Positions 55,148 through 64,000 of a DNA stretch of 64,000 nt are shown in pieces. The stretch comes from Paenibacillus kribbensis (GTDB lineage: Bacteria; Bacillota; Bacilli; Paenibacillales; Paenibacillaceae): assembly GCF_002240415.1 (NCBI RefSeq), contig NZ_CP020028.1, positions 749,501 to 813,500 on the forward strand, read 5' to 3'. Each line of letters begins with the position of its first letter. Position 1 is the stretch's first letter. A model generated the notes under the pieces. It saw nothing but the letters and a program-made list of their open reading frames with translations, was not told the DNA's origin and ran no database searches. The position numbers and the translations under genes were made by a program.

Positions 55148-55638
55148 TCATAGGATCTGAAGGGCTAAAAAGCCTGGAGGATCTTTTTTTTTATACTTAA
55201 CATTTATCGGGTGAATGGTTAATAGGATGAATAACTTATGCAATGAACACCTGATGATGTGAATGTTTTATGGGGTGAATGAAAGCCTAGTGCTGCAAGT
55301 TTTGGATCACTAGTTCTTAAGTCGCATTTACGTGATTGATTACGTTTTCAATACGAAAATACGAAACGACGATTTTATAGGACTTTTCCAAAAAAACTAT
55401 ATAACATAATTGCGTATATACGGGACTTTCGTCCTTTTTTCTTTTGAGATTTTAAGGTGCTTTCGCCTCATTTAGTTGAAAAATAGCGATAAAAGGATTG
55501 ACCTGGAAATCGGGATGAAGCACAATGTAGTCGAATCCCGATTGGAAGAAATGGGAAAATCATTGCAGCATAAGGGATCGAAGACTTGAAAGGAGGATCA
55601 GTGTAAGGGATTAAAGAATATAAAGGAGGATGTAAGTT
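55148..55638. other. AT-rich upstream region of the glucanase gene, with inverted repeat
   Basis: There is no gene in this stretch. It holds a short hairpin AGGGCT-aaaa-AGCCT followed by a T run (to about 55193), a small GGAC-TTTC-GTCC hairpin with Ts near 55425, and an inverted repeat AATCGGGAT (55508-55516) and ATCCCGATT (55535-55543). The inverted repeat could be an operator or leader hairpin for the glucanase. No convincing sigma-A promoter was fixed. Confidence 0.5.
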
Positions 55639-58600
55639 ATGAAAAAAAAGTTGTTATGTTTGTTAAGTGCCAGTCTGATATGTTTGGCTGCGCCGGTTTC
55701 TACTAAAGCCTTTTCGGGGGAGGTTAAGCAAGGTGCTGGCTCCTATTCAACGACACTGCCTGCCGGAGCAGCTACTCCGCAAAACGAAATTTATAAAACA
55801 GCGAATGTAACCGGAGCGATGCCTACCAATGACTGGTGGAGCAGTCTGGCCTGGGTGTCTCATTCTGAGGCCCAATATCCCCACCCCATTGCCTTGAAAA
55901 ATCAGCAAAATGGCTTGCGTATCTTTAACCCGAGCGGGAAGATTACTGTAAATCCGGGATTCGTAGCAGGCTGGATGGATGAAAAGAACGATTTTACCAT
56001 TGGTCATTCTGCAGCTGCTTCATTTCCGGATGCCAAGGTAGACGGCTTCAGCGATTGGTTTGTCAAATCATTATTTCAAAGCGGTAGCAACAAAATGAGC
56101 GCTACCTACGGACACGGTTCCCCATATGTTTATTTTGAGTTTGGCGGCGGCAATCCCAAGCTCTCGTTTAATGAGGTCCCGAAGGTCTGGTCCGGGTCAG
56201 CCAACTCCCCTGTGCTTGGCATTACGATCAATGGCTCACACTATGGCCTGTTCGGTCCTTCCGGCAGCACCTGGTCCGGCTTGGGAACGAATACGCTGGT
56301 CAATCAGCTGAACGGGAAAAACTATTTTACAGTGGCGGCTTTGCCTGACAAAACAGCAGAGACCTTGGACAAATTTCAGCAATACGCCTATTCTTTCGTT
56401 ACAAACTCCAAAGCGCAGTACAGCTATAACGAAGGCTCTTCCGAGGTAACGACCACTTTTAACGTTACAACAACAGCGAAGGAAGGTACACAAGCCGGTA
56501 CTATTTTTGCCTTGTATCCACATCAGTGGAAAAATTCATCACAGCCCCTGCTTGGCTACACGTATAATTCTGTACGCGGTCTGATGAAAACGGCAGAAGG
56601 TACTTCTTTTCAAACGAAGATGAAATTTTCAGGGGTACTCCCTTCCCTGCCGGATTTGGGGTCTTATGATAAAAATACGCTTAACAGTTACGTAAACGAA
56701 GCGAAAGCGGAAAACTACTCCGGCGACGGGGACACGTACTGGACAGGAAAACGTCTGGGCAAGCTGGCAGCTTTGGCGCCGATCGCCGACCAGGTTGGCA
56801 ATACCGCAGCAGCGACCCAGTTCCGCAATGAGATCAAAAGTCGGCTGCAGGACTGGTTTAAGGCCAGTGACAGCTCGGGGAATCTGAAAGGCTCCAGTCT
56901 ATTTGTGTATAACAACAACTGGGGGACATTGATCGGTTATCCTGACAGCTTTGGCAGTGCAATAGAATTAAATGACCATCATTTCCATTACGGCTACTTT
57001 ATTAAGGCTGCGGCCGAAATTGCACGTGTGGACAAGAACTGGGCATCCGATTCCCAATGGGGACAAATGGTGCAATTGCTCATTCGCGATATTGCCAATA
57101 CCGACAGATCTGATTCGAAATTTCCGTATTTGCGTAATTTTGATCCCTATGCCGGGCACACCTGGGCTTCCGGACATGCCAAATTTGGCGATGGCAACAA
57201 CAATGAATCCTCCTCAGAGGCGATGAATGCCTGGGCTGGTGTTATTTTATGGGGCGAGGCCACAGGAAATACGAAAATTCGTGATTTGGGTATTTATCTA
57301 TATACAACGGAAATGAATGCGATTAACGAATACTGGTTTGATGTACATGGCACAAACAACCCTGCAGGAATGGGAAGCGCGACGGCAAGCATGATCTGGG
57401 GCGGTAAAACGGTGGGGAATGCAACATGGTGGACCAGTAATCCCGCAGAGGTGCACGGTATCAACTGGCTTCCGATCACCTCTGCATCCCTTTACTTGAC
57501 GCAATATCCGGAGTATACGGCTAGAAATTATAACGATCTGTTGAAAAAGAGCGGTGGGAATTTTAGTCCGTGGGAAGATATCGTGTTCATGTACAGAGCG
57601 ATCTCGGACCCGTCCGAGGCCAAGGACAAATTCAGTGCACGCGCGGCGGCCATGACACCGGAGGCTGGGAATTCCAAAGCGAATGCCTACCACTGGATCT
57701 ACAATTTGGATGCAATAGGCAACCTCGACCGCAGCGTCACAGCCAATACACCGATTTATGCCGTTTTCAATAAAAACGGAGTGAAAACCTATGTAGCCTA
57801 CAACTTTACCAATCAGGTCAAAACAGTAACCTTCTCGGATGGACACAGCATTACCGTGCAGCCTAACAGTTTTAATACCGGAAATGGAAGTGATGGCGGC
57901 AATACCGAGCCTGATACACAGGCTCCATCCAGCCCGGCAAATGTGCGGACTGCGAGCAAAACGTCTTCGTCGGTTACTCTGGAATGGAATGCAGCCACAG
58001 ACAATGTTGGCGTTACGGGCTATATCGTTTATAAGGACGGAGCTCAGGCGGCAGAGGTAAGCGGTACTTCCGCTTCAATTACAGGTCTGAATGCAGCTAC
58101 CTCGTACAGCTTTACCGTTAAGGCTCGCGATGCAGCCGGGAACCTGTCTGCGGCCAGCAATGCTGTAGAGGTAACTACGGAGGCAGCATCTGGTGGTGGT
58201 AATGACGGTGGCGGAGAAACGAAGGATTACACCGCACAAGCCTGTTTTGTCAGCGACAGCGAAGCACTGCTTCAATTTACACCCAAAACAGCCTCCGCCT
58301 ATGTTGATGTGCATTATGTTTTGTCCGGTGGTCAACAGCTCAATTACCGCATGACAAACAACAGCGGCATCTGGGAGCAGCGGGTTACAGGCCTCAACAA
58401 CGGGGCGGTCATCAGCTACTGGTTTACTTATGAAAAAGCGGGAGCGCAATATGACACCCCTAAAGCGAGTTATACGCATCAGGCTGCCCCTACTACAACG
58501 ACAGGGATTTCCAAAATTTCCGCTACCGAGGCGTTGATTACGTTCCGGCCGGAGAGTACATCGGCATTTGCGGATGTCCACTATACCGTGTCCGGCGGCG

Positions 58601-58752
58601 ATCAAATGAATTATCACATGACGAAGAACAATGGAGCCTGGGAACAAAAGGTCAGTGGACTTTCATCCGGCCAGGTCATCAGCTACTGGTTCACCTATGA
58701 AAAAGATGAATTGGCACATGACACCCCTAAGGCAAGTTATACCCATCTATAG
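55639..58752 (+). CDS. secreted GH81 endo-beta-1,3-glucanase with FN3 and two CBM56-like domains
   Basis: This 1037-residue protein starts behind AAGGAGG with signal peptide MKKKLLCLLSASLICLAAP ending near TKAFSGE. The GH81 catalytic part (about 30-750) includes NDWWSSLAW, ELNDHHFHYGYF and GNNNESSSEAMNAWAG, with candidate acid residues Asp and Glu. A fibronectin type III domain follows (about 765-850; SPANVRTAS to AVEVTTEA). Two ~85-residue repeats sharing DVHY.(L/V)SGG and VISYWFTYEK resemble CBM56 beta-1,3-glucan-binding modules. It should attack fungal wall glucan or callose. Confidence 0.92.
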   Translation: MKKKLLCLLSASLICLAAPVSTKAFSGEVKQGAGSYSTTLPAGAATPQNEIYKTANVTGAMPTNDWWSSLAWVSHSEAQYPHPIALKNQQNGLRIFNPSGKITVNPGFVAGWMDEKNDFTIGHSAAASFPDAKVDGFSDWFVKSLFQSGSNKMSATYGHGSPYVYFEFGGGNPKLSFNEVPKVWSGSANSPVLGITINGSHYGLFGPSGSTWSGLGTNTLVNQLNGKNYFTVAALPDKTAETLDKFQQYAYSFVTNSKAQYSYNEGSSEVTTTFNVTTTAKEGTQAGTIFALYPHQWKNSSQPLLGYTYNSVRGLMKTAEGTSFQTKMKFSGVLPSLPDLGSYDKNTLNSYVNEAKAENYSGDGDTYWTGKRLGKLAALAPIADQVGNTAAATQFRNEIKSRLQDWFKASDSSGNLKGSSLFVYNNNWGTLIGYPDSFGSAIELNDHHFHYGYFIKAAAEIARVDKNWASDSQWGQMVQLLIRDIANTDRSDSKFPYLRNFDPYAGHTWASGHAKFGDGNNNESSSEAMNAWAGVILWGEATGNTKIRDLGIYLYTTEMNAINEYWFDVHGTNNPAGMGSATASMIWGGKTVGNATWWTSNPAEVHGINWLPITSASLYLTQYPEYTARNYNDLLKKSGGNFSPWEDIVFMYRAISDPSEAKDKFSARAAAMTPEAGNSKANAYHWIYNLDAIGNLDRSVTANTPIYAVFNKNGVKTYVAYNFTNQVKTVTFSDGHSITVQPNSFNTGNGSDGGNTEPDTQAPSSPANVRTASKTSSSVTLEWNAATDNVGVTGYIVYKDGAQAAEVSGTSASITGLNAATSYSFTVKARDAAGNLSAASNAVEVTTEAASGGGNDGGGETKDYTAQACFVSDSEALLQFTPKTASAYVDVHYVLSGGQQLNYRMTNNSGIWEQRVTGLNNGAVISYWFTYEKAGAQYDTPKASYTHQAAPTTTTGISKISATEALITFRPESTSAFADVHYTVSGGDQMNYHMTKNNGAWEQKVSGLSSGQVISYWFTYEKDELAHDTPKASYTHL

Positions 58753-58849
58753 GCTAATATTCAGGGCTTAATCCTTGATAAATATGAAATGACGAAAATA
58801 TTCCAGAATATTGGCCCGAGATCTAAACGCGACAGATAGCTATATAAAG

Positions 58850-58895
58850 AAAGACACGGAGTAAGCAACAGTGCTTCACCCGTGTCTTTTTTTGT
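58850..58895 (+). terminator. terminator of the glucanase gene
   Basis: AAAGACACGG (58850-58859) pairs with CCGTGTCTTT (58879-58888), followed by a long T run. Confidence 0.85.
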
Positions 58896-58904
58896 TTTTT
58901 TACA

Positions 58905-59400
58905 GGGTCGTAATACTTTCGCCATGTTCGCGAGGGCGGGTGTGCGTGATAATGATGAAGGCTGATGCAGGAAGATATTACCGAGGCGAGGATTTCCAAA
59001 GGTCCCGCAGTGCCTGCCCGTATCGGGTGAGGTATCCTGTAAATCTTGCGCATCCACCAACATTAGGGTTCGATTCCCAATCGCCTTCCACGCGACTTCT
59101 GGTAGAGTATTCGAATGGTCGAATAAAAACTATGAAAAGACCCGGATGAGAGCATCCCATGTCTGGTCTCGATGACAGATGCCGGGGTGATGGCTATGTG
59201 GTCAGCGGATACCGGAGAGAGCAAGCGCCGACATGGCCCGAGGCTTCGGGGGATAGTGATTCACAGTCGATGTTGGGCTGATGAATCCTATCCCCAGAAC
59301 ACGGGAGTAGGTGGCACCTTCCTTTTTCCTTAAGCTTGGCCCCGCCGTCCACACCGGAGGGATGCTCTGCAAGGGTCACTAACCCTGCTACAACGAATAA
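58905..59400 (+). ncRNA. unclassified GC-rich, potentially structured non-coding region
   Basis: There is no convincing gene in ~500 bp of unusually GC-rich sequence. Visible pairings include a 14-bp stem: GGGGATAG plus GATTCA (59249-59263) pair with TGAATC plus CTATCCCC (59282-59295), with one bulged T. A tRNA-like block closes AGGCGA (58984-58989) with TCGCCT (59081-59086). It encloses GATTT/AAATC, CCCG-TAT-CGGG and a GGG-TTCGATT-CCC arm like a T-loop. AGGGT-cacta-ACCCT is at 59372-59386. No known family was recognised. Transcription and strand are not established; plus is shown for the T-loop reading. Confidence 0.35.
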
Positions 59401-59423
59401 AAATGAAGAATTCTCATTTTAAA

Positions 59424-59610
59424 AATGTGTTTTGACTATAACGTGCGAACTGCGGAGCGGTCCATTTGAATCTGGAGAAGCGAAGCGTTCGCCTTTGCCC
59501 CTGAATTTTAACCCTATAAGGGGTTTATCAAATCCAAAAATTCAGGGGCAACAGCGATCGGAAGATCAAATGGATCGCGGAGCCGCCATACGTAGAAAAA
59601 ACACTCTTTT
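59424..59610. repeat. dispersed palindromic repeat, copy 3 (inverted relative to copy 2)
   Basis: The reverse complement follows copy 2 closely. The core is GCCCCTGAATTTT and AAAATTCAGGGGC in the copy-2 sense, with flanks GATCTTCCGATCGCTGTT and AAAGGCGAACGC. The outer arms read CCATTTGATCT and AGATTCAAATGG where copy 2 has GGGGTTGATCT and AGATTCAACCCC, so both sides changed together and pairing is kept. A further GTGTTTT/AAAACAC pair closes the outside. It lies just upstream of the SPFH gene. Confidence 0.85.
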
Positions 59611-59644
59611 AAGTTGAGGATTTTAAATACTAGGAGTGATACTG

Positions 59645-60751
59645 ATGTTTAAAAAAGTAACGATTAAATCCGATGAACGCGGACTGTTGTTCAAAAAGGG
59701 GAGCTACCACAAGCTGCTGCTGCCAGGGACTTACTTGTTGAAGACATTTCAGCAGGAAACGGTTGAAATTTTGAATGTAGGTGAACCGTTTTTTGTACCA
59801 GACTATGATATTCGCCTGTTTTTGAACGATCCCCTATTGCAGGAGCAATTGGATGTCGTAGAGGTTGAGGACCACGAATATGTACTGCATTACGAGGATA
59901 ATAAGTTTGTGGAGCTGCTGACAGCAGGAAAATATGCGTATTGGAACGTGCTCAAGGAGCATCGCTTTGTTCGTGCAGATACCCGGCAGCCTGCGATTGA
60001 TCAGGCATTGGGGCAAGCCTTTTTATCCAAGACACCAGGCTTCTGGAAGGCGCTTCAGGTAGCCAGCTATGAGCTGGGCTTTCTGTACTATGATAACGTG
60101 CTGCAAGGGGAACTGAAGCCAGGCAAGTATTATTTCTGGATGTCTACGGTGAATACAGAGATCAAAACGATCGATATGCGACAGCAGCAGATGGATTTGA
60201 TGGGACAGGAAATCATGACAGAGGATAAAATCACGCTGCGCCTCAACTTCGTCTGTCAGTATCGTATTATCGACCCGCTGCGGGCGTTGGAGTTTCGGGC
60301 ATTCGAGGAGCAAATGTATATTACGCTTCAACTGTTGCTGCGTGAATACGTTGGCACCATGAAGCTGGATGATTTGCTGAAAATGAAGCAGGAAATTGCT
60401 CAATATGTCTTGACTCGTCTGAATGAGCAGAGCGGCGAGTATGGAGTGACTTTTATGTCGGCTGGGGTGAAGGATATTATTTTGCCGGGGGATATCAAGG
60501 ATATTTTGAATACGGTGCTGCTGGCCGAGAAGAAGGCGCAAGCCAACCTCATCACACGCCGCGAAGAGACGGCATCCACTCGTAGTCTGCTCAATACGGC
60601 CAAGCTGATGGACGAAAATGCTACCCTCTATCGTCTCAAAGAGCTGGAGTTCCTGGAAAAAATCTGCGAGAAGATCGGCACCATTTCGCTGACTGGCGGA
60701 AATACGTTGCTGGAGCAGCTGAATACGCTGGTTCACATGAAAGAGGGATAA
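59645..60751 (+). CDS. slipin/SPFH-domain protein, apparently soluble
   Basis: The ~368-residue protein has an SPFH (band 7) domain in the middle third (MRQQQMDLMGQEIMTEDKIT, LNFVCQYRIIDPLRALEF, LLLREYVGTMKLDDLL) and a helical end rich in Ala and Glu (LLAEKKAQANLITRREETAS). The N-terminal third has two repeat-like beta segments (KGSYHKLLLPGTYLLK and LLTAGKYAYWNV). Unlike most slipins there is no N-terminal membrane hairpin. ATG 59645 behind AGGAG is preferred over GTG 59636. Role unknown; SPFH proteins scaffold membrane or protease complexes. Confidence 0.82.
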   Translation: MFKKVTIKSDERGLLFKKGSYHKLLLPGTYLLKTFQQETVEILNVGEPFFVPDYDIRLFLNDPLLQEQLDVVEVEDHEYVLHYEDNKFVELLTAGKYAYWNVLKEHRFVRADTRQPAIDQALGQAFLSKTPGFWKALQVASYELGFLYYDNVLQGELKPGKYYFWMSTVNTEIKTIDMRQQQMDLMGQEIMTEDKITLRLNFVCQYRIIDPLRALEFRAFEEQMYITLQLLLREYVGTMKLDDLLKMKQEIAQYVLTRLNEQSGEYGVTFMSAGVKDIILPGDIKDILNTVLLAEKKAQANLITRREETASTRSLLNTAKLMDENATLYRLKELEFLEKICEKIGTISLTGGNTLLEQLNTLVHMKEG

Positions 60752-60782
60752 GAACTCCAACAAAAGAATTTCAATAATCGAA

Positions 60783-60830
60783 AATACTCCCGAACGATGA
60801 GCGCAAGCTGGCTCAAGACTCGGGAGTATT
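60783..60830. terminator. bidirectional terminator between SPFH and CheW-like genes
   Basis: AATACTCCCGA (60783-60793) pairs with TCGGGAGTATT (60820-60830) perfectly. It lies between convergent genes. Confidence 0.75.
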
Positions 60831-60853
60831 TGGCATGCAAGCTTTAAAGCTTT

Positions 60854-61267
60854 TTAGCTTGTTTTGGTGGAAGCGAGAAAAGCGTCCATATCCAGCACCG
60901 GAATGAGGGCACCATGATGCTCCAGCACGGTAGGAAACAGCTCGCGTTGCCACTCTTCTTCATTGCTTTGTAGCTGACTGTCCTCGGCAGAAGCCGTATC
61001 CTCCACCTGATCGACGACTAGAGCAATCTTCGCTCGGCTCAGCAAAATCATTTTGTCCTCAGAGGACTCGGTTGAAGCGGGAAGCAATAGTTTTTTTCGT
61101 AAATTAAGAATCGTAAATACGCTGTCACGGATGGTGACCATCCCTTCATGCCATGCCTTGGAAAAGGGAAGCGGTGTTCCTTTCTTGGCAATCATGACTT
61201 CTTCCACTTCCAGAAAGTTTAAAGCGAACTTTTTGTCCGCCAGACTGCACACAATAAACTCAGACAT
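60854..61267 (-). CDS. CheW-like single-domain protein
   Basis: The ~137-residue protein has the CheW beta-barrel pattern: FIVCSLADKKFALNFLEVEEVM, then HEGMVTIRDSVFTILNLRKKL, IALVVDQVEDT and ALIPVLDMDAFL. The ATG at 61267 is preferred, seven bases after AAGGAG; the frame from 61300 is longer. CheW couples chemoreceptors to CheA. No chemotaxis gene is near, so it may be an orphan adaptor or CheV-like remnant without a receiver domain. Confidence 0.82.
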   Translation of the reverse strand: MSEFIVCSLADKKFALNFLEVEEVMIAKKGTPLPFSKAWHEGMVTIRDSVFTILNLRKKLLLPASTESSEDKMILLSRAKIALVVDQVEDTASAEDSQLQSNEEEWQRELFPTVLEHHGALIPVLDMDAFLASTKTS

Positions 61268-61487
61268 AGCCATTCTCCTTACATATTCAAATAAGTCCAC
61301 TACAGGTTGTTGTGAAGTGACGGTACAACCGGTTAGCTATTGCGTTTTGACACATGGAACTATAAAGTTGAGGATGCGGTGAAACTGTTTCAGTTAATTA
61401 CAGAATATCACAAACTAGCAGTTAAATCTTCCAAAAGAGTAACTTAGGTGATGTCACTACATTTTAAGATAAGCGGGTGGAGGTAGA

Positions 61488-62423
61488 ATGGATCATGAAA
61501 AGCAGCGATTAAGTATCGAGGCAGCCAGATTATACTATCTGAACGACTATAGCCAGCAGGATATCGCGGTCAGACTCGGGGTTTCGCGTCCTACGGTATC
61601 GCGGCTGCTTCAGGCTGCCAAGGAGCAGGGATACGTGCGGATCAGTATTGTTGATCCCATGGAGGATATGGATGCGCTTGGAGAACAGGTCAAAAAGAAA
61701 TACGGACTGGATACCGTGCTGGTTTGCTACTCGCCAGTAAATGAATATCAGGAGATCAAGAAGCATATTAGCAAAAAGGCAGCCGATTATTTGCATGAAA
61801 CGGTGCAAGATGCGGATATTATTGGGGTGACGTGGGGAACGACAATGCATGCAGTGGCACTCCATCTCCAGCAAAAGCAGGTTAAGGGAGTTGAGGTGGT
61901 TCAGCTCAAAGGAGGCGTGAGCCATTCGCATGTCAACACCTATGCCGTGGAGACGGTAAACTTGTTCGCGGAAGCCTTTCACACGATTGCACGGTATTTG
62001 CCGCTCCCTGTGATTTTTGATAGTCAGGCCGTTAAGAAAATGGTTGAGCAGGATCGGCACATCCAGCGGATCATTGAACTTGGCAAGCAGGCGAACATTG
62101 CCGTGTTTACGGTGGGAACGGTCAAGGAGGATGCGCTGCTGTTCAGACTGGGATATTTTAATCAAGAGGAGCAGAAGCTGCTGCAAAAAATCGGCAAGGG
62201 CGATATTTGCTCACGCTTTTTTGACGATGAGGGCAATATATGCAGTGACGAAATCAATAGCCGTACCGTTGGTATTGATCTGCCAGATTTGCGCAAGAAG
62301 GAGAAGGCTATTCTCGTAGCAGGTGGACAGCGCAAAGTGGAGGCTATCCGGGCATCATTGCGCGGCAAGTACGCGAATATTCTGGTGACGGATCAGTTTA
62401 CGGCACAAGCTCTATTGCAATAA
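61488..62423 (+). CDS. deoR: SorC/DeoR-type repressor of deoxyribonucleoside catabolism
   Basis: This 311-residue protein has an N-terminal Sigma-70-like helix-turn-helix (YSQQDIAVRLGVSRPTVSRL) and a C-terminal SorC sugar-binding domain (GVTWGTTMHAVALHL, VVQLKGGVSHSHVNTYAVE, RTVGIDLPDL, VAGGQRKVEAIRASL). Length and motifs fit Bacillus DeoR, which responds to deoxyribose 5-phosphate. It precedes deoC, cdd and nupC. The operator at 62511-62528 lies in the deoC promoter region. Confidence 0.9.
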   Translation: MDHEKQRLSIEAARLYYLNDYSQQDIAVRLGVSRPTVSRLLQAAKEQGYVRISIVDPMEDMDALGEQVKKKYGLDTVLVCYSPVNEYQEIKKHISKKAADYLHETVQDADIIGVTWGTTMHAVALHLQQKQVKGVEVVQLKGGVSHSHVNTYAVETVNLFAEAFHTIARYLPLPVIFDSQAVKKMVEQDRHIQRIIELGKQANIAVFTVGTVKEDALLFRLGYFNQEEQKLLQKIGKGDICSRFFDDEGNICSDEINSRTVGIDLPDLRKKEKAILVAGGQRKVEAIRASLRGKYANILVTDQFTAQALLQ

Positions 62424-62510
62424 ACATTTGGCTTCATTTCGGGTAAACATCCGGTTTTGGCGTGCGTCTACAGGGTAATGTGAACTGTAGGTGACTGTCT
62501 CATGAGCAGG

Positions 62511-62563
62511 TTTGAACAAAATTTCAAAATGTATTTTACATATGTTCAAAGCCGTGCTATGAT
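62511..62563 (+). promoter_or_regulatory. deoC promoter and DeoR operator
   Basis: TTTACA (62535-62540), a 17-nt spacer and TATGAT (62558-62563) form the promoter. Just upstream, TTTGAACAAAATTTCAAA (62511-62528) is a palindrome, and a further half-site TTCAAA (62545-62550) lies between -35 and -10. This reproduces the known Bacillus DeoR operator, a palindrome plus a direct-repeat half. Confidence 0.8.
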
Positions 62564-62630
62564 GATCCCATCACCAGAAATAAAGGACATTTGTCTTCAC
62601 ACTATTTATCAAATGAAGGAGCTTTTAGAT

Positions 62631-63720
<1,090 letters not shown>

Positions 63721-63723
63721 AAA

Positions 63724-63757
63724 AAAGAATGCCTCTTGCGGGGGCGCGTTCTTTTTA
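63724..63757 (+). terminator. hairpin between cdd and nupC
   Basis: AAAGAATGC and GCGTTCTTT pair over nine bases with one wobble, followed by TTTTTA. It may end part of the deoC-cdd transcript before nupC. Confidence 0.65.
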
Positions 63758-63763
63758 TAGATG

Positions 63764-63778
63764 ATGTAAGCGCTTAAT
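63764..63778 (+). promoter_or_regulatory. candidate CcpA cre site before nupC
   Basis: ATGTAAGCGCTTAAT fits WTGNAANCGNWNNCA at 13 of 15 positions and is palindromic at its centre. It lies 20 bp before nupC. Confidence 0.45.
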
Positions 63779-63798
63779 GTAATAAGGGGGATAATAAA

Positions 63799-64000
63799 AT
63801 GAAATATATCATCGCTTTAGTGGGGCTGCTTGTTGTATTTGGACTGACTTACATTGCCAGCAGCGATAAGCGCAAAATCAGGTATCGTCCGCTGGCGGTT
63901 ATGGTTGTAGTGCAGGCGGCGCTTGCTTTTATATTGCTAAACACAGATATTGGCGAACTTTTGGTCACGGGATTTGCCGAAGCGTTCGGTAGCCTGCTGA
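63799..64000 (+). CDS. nupC: NupC-type nucleoside transporter, N-terminal part
   Basis: The first 67 residues run to the right edge. The protein begins MKYIIALVGLLVVFGLTYI, then SSDKRKIRYRPLAVMVVVQA and FILLNTDIGELLVTG. This is the start of the concentrative nucleoside transporter (CNT/NupC) family, which takes up pyrimidine nucleosides with protons. A GGGGGG site precedes the ATG. Position after deoC and cdd agrees. Confidence 0.9.
   Translation, partial: MKYIIALVGLLVVFGLTYIASSDKRKIRYRPLAVMVVVQAALAFILLNTDIGELLVTGFAEAFGSLL

Noticed and set aside
58983..59096. tRNA gene (long-arm or selenocysteine type)
   Set aside because: An acceptor-like pairing and TTCGATT loop exist, but the T stem has only three good pairs. 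No proper anticodon or D arm can be drawn and the length is about 110 nt.
58942..59172. Intact group II intron
   Set aside because: GTGCG and a domain-V-like hairpin are present, but the AGC triad, GNRA cap and domain VI are not found in place, and there is no reverse transcriptase.
59432..59617. Small protein gene
   Set aside because: It lies wholly within the palindromic repeat, and a similar spurious frame lies in copy 2 on the other strand (54818-55003).
62502..62630. N-terminal extension of DeoC
   Set aside because: The extension covers the DeoR operator and promoter. ATG 62631 has the ribosome site and matches the usual DeoC start.

Overview
The window looks like a chromosomal segment of a low-to-mid GC, spore-forming, plant-associated Firmicute, most likely Paenibacillus (P. 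polymyxa group). This is inferred from an SspH-type spore protein behind a sigma-G promoter, Bacillus-type Iol, DeoR and LicR regulators, CcpA cre-like sites, strong GGAGG ribosome sites with several TTG/GTG starts, and secreted pectin and beta-1,3-glucan depolymerases. No rRNA, confident tRNA, prophage or CRISPR array is seen. Mobile DNA is limited to two decayed transposase remnants and a dispersed palindromic repeat.

Layout. 1-13700: myo-inositol catabolism in two blocks. The end of an MFS transporter, iolG and iolI are on the left. After an IS scar come tautomerase and iolR (reverse), an AEC transporter, and iolA-iolB-iolC-iolD-iolH-iolJ, then a second IolR-like repressor. A sigma-A promoter with tandem 11-bp IolR-type boxes precedes iolA. 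iolE, needed for the pathway, is not in the window. 13700-18550: IS3-like and glycosidase relics, a lactose/cellobiose-type PTS (IIA, IIB, IIC) and its LicR-like PRD activator. 18600-24950: an isomerase, split transketolase and FGGY kinase operon divergent from a LacI regulator. This resembles the transketolase route for branched or ordinary pentoses, with D-apiose as the favoured hypothesis. 25000-27000: an MGT-type glycosyltransferase and the sspH operon. 27000-37230: a GntR-controlled peptide utilisation locus (M20 amidohydrolase, Dpp/Opp-type ABC transporter, S9 peptidase, one unknown protein).

37230-39100: ars locus (arsR, arsB and a deleted arsC). 39100-41800: MarR with a threonine-aldolase-like enzyme, and an AraC regulator. 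41960-45316: a secreted pectate lyase and pectin methylesterase fusion. 45400-51550: MFS efflux, alpha/beta hydrolase, AlaX-type tRNA editing protein, YoaK-like membrane protein, DJ-1/PfpI, and two HxlR thiol-type regulators. 51550-54823: an FAD monooxygenase, ribA-like and ribD cluster divergent from the second HxlR gene, without the later riboflavin genes. This could feed a specialised pyrimidine or pteridine product. 54820-59640: two copies of a palindromic repeat, an octamer tandem repeat, a GH81 beta-1,3-glucanase, and about 500 nt of GC-rich, gene-free, potentially structured sequence. 59645-64000: soluble SPFH protein, orphan CheW-like protein, and the deoR-deoC-cdd-nupC nucleoside salvage locus with a clear DeoR operator.

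Taken together, the region is devoted to scavenging plant-derived carbon (inositol, pectin, possibly apiose and beta-glucosides, peptides, nucleosides) under CcpA and local repressor control. The most interesting leads are the split-transketolase sugar operon, the HxlR/monooxygenase/RibA/RibD cluster, the covarying palindromic repeat family, and the structured non-coding block near 59 kb. All functional calls come from reading motifs by eye. No database search was run.
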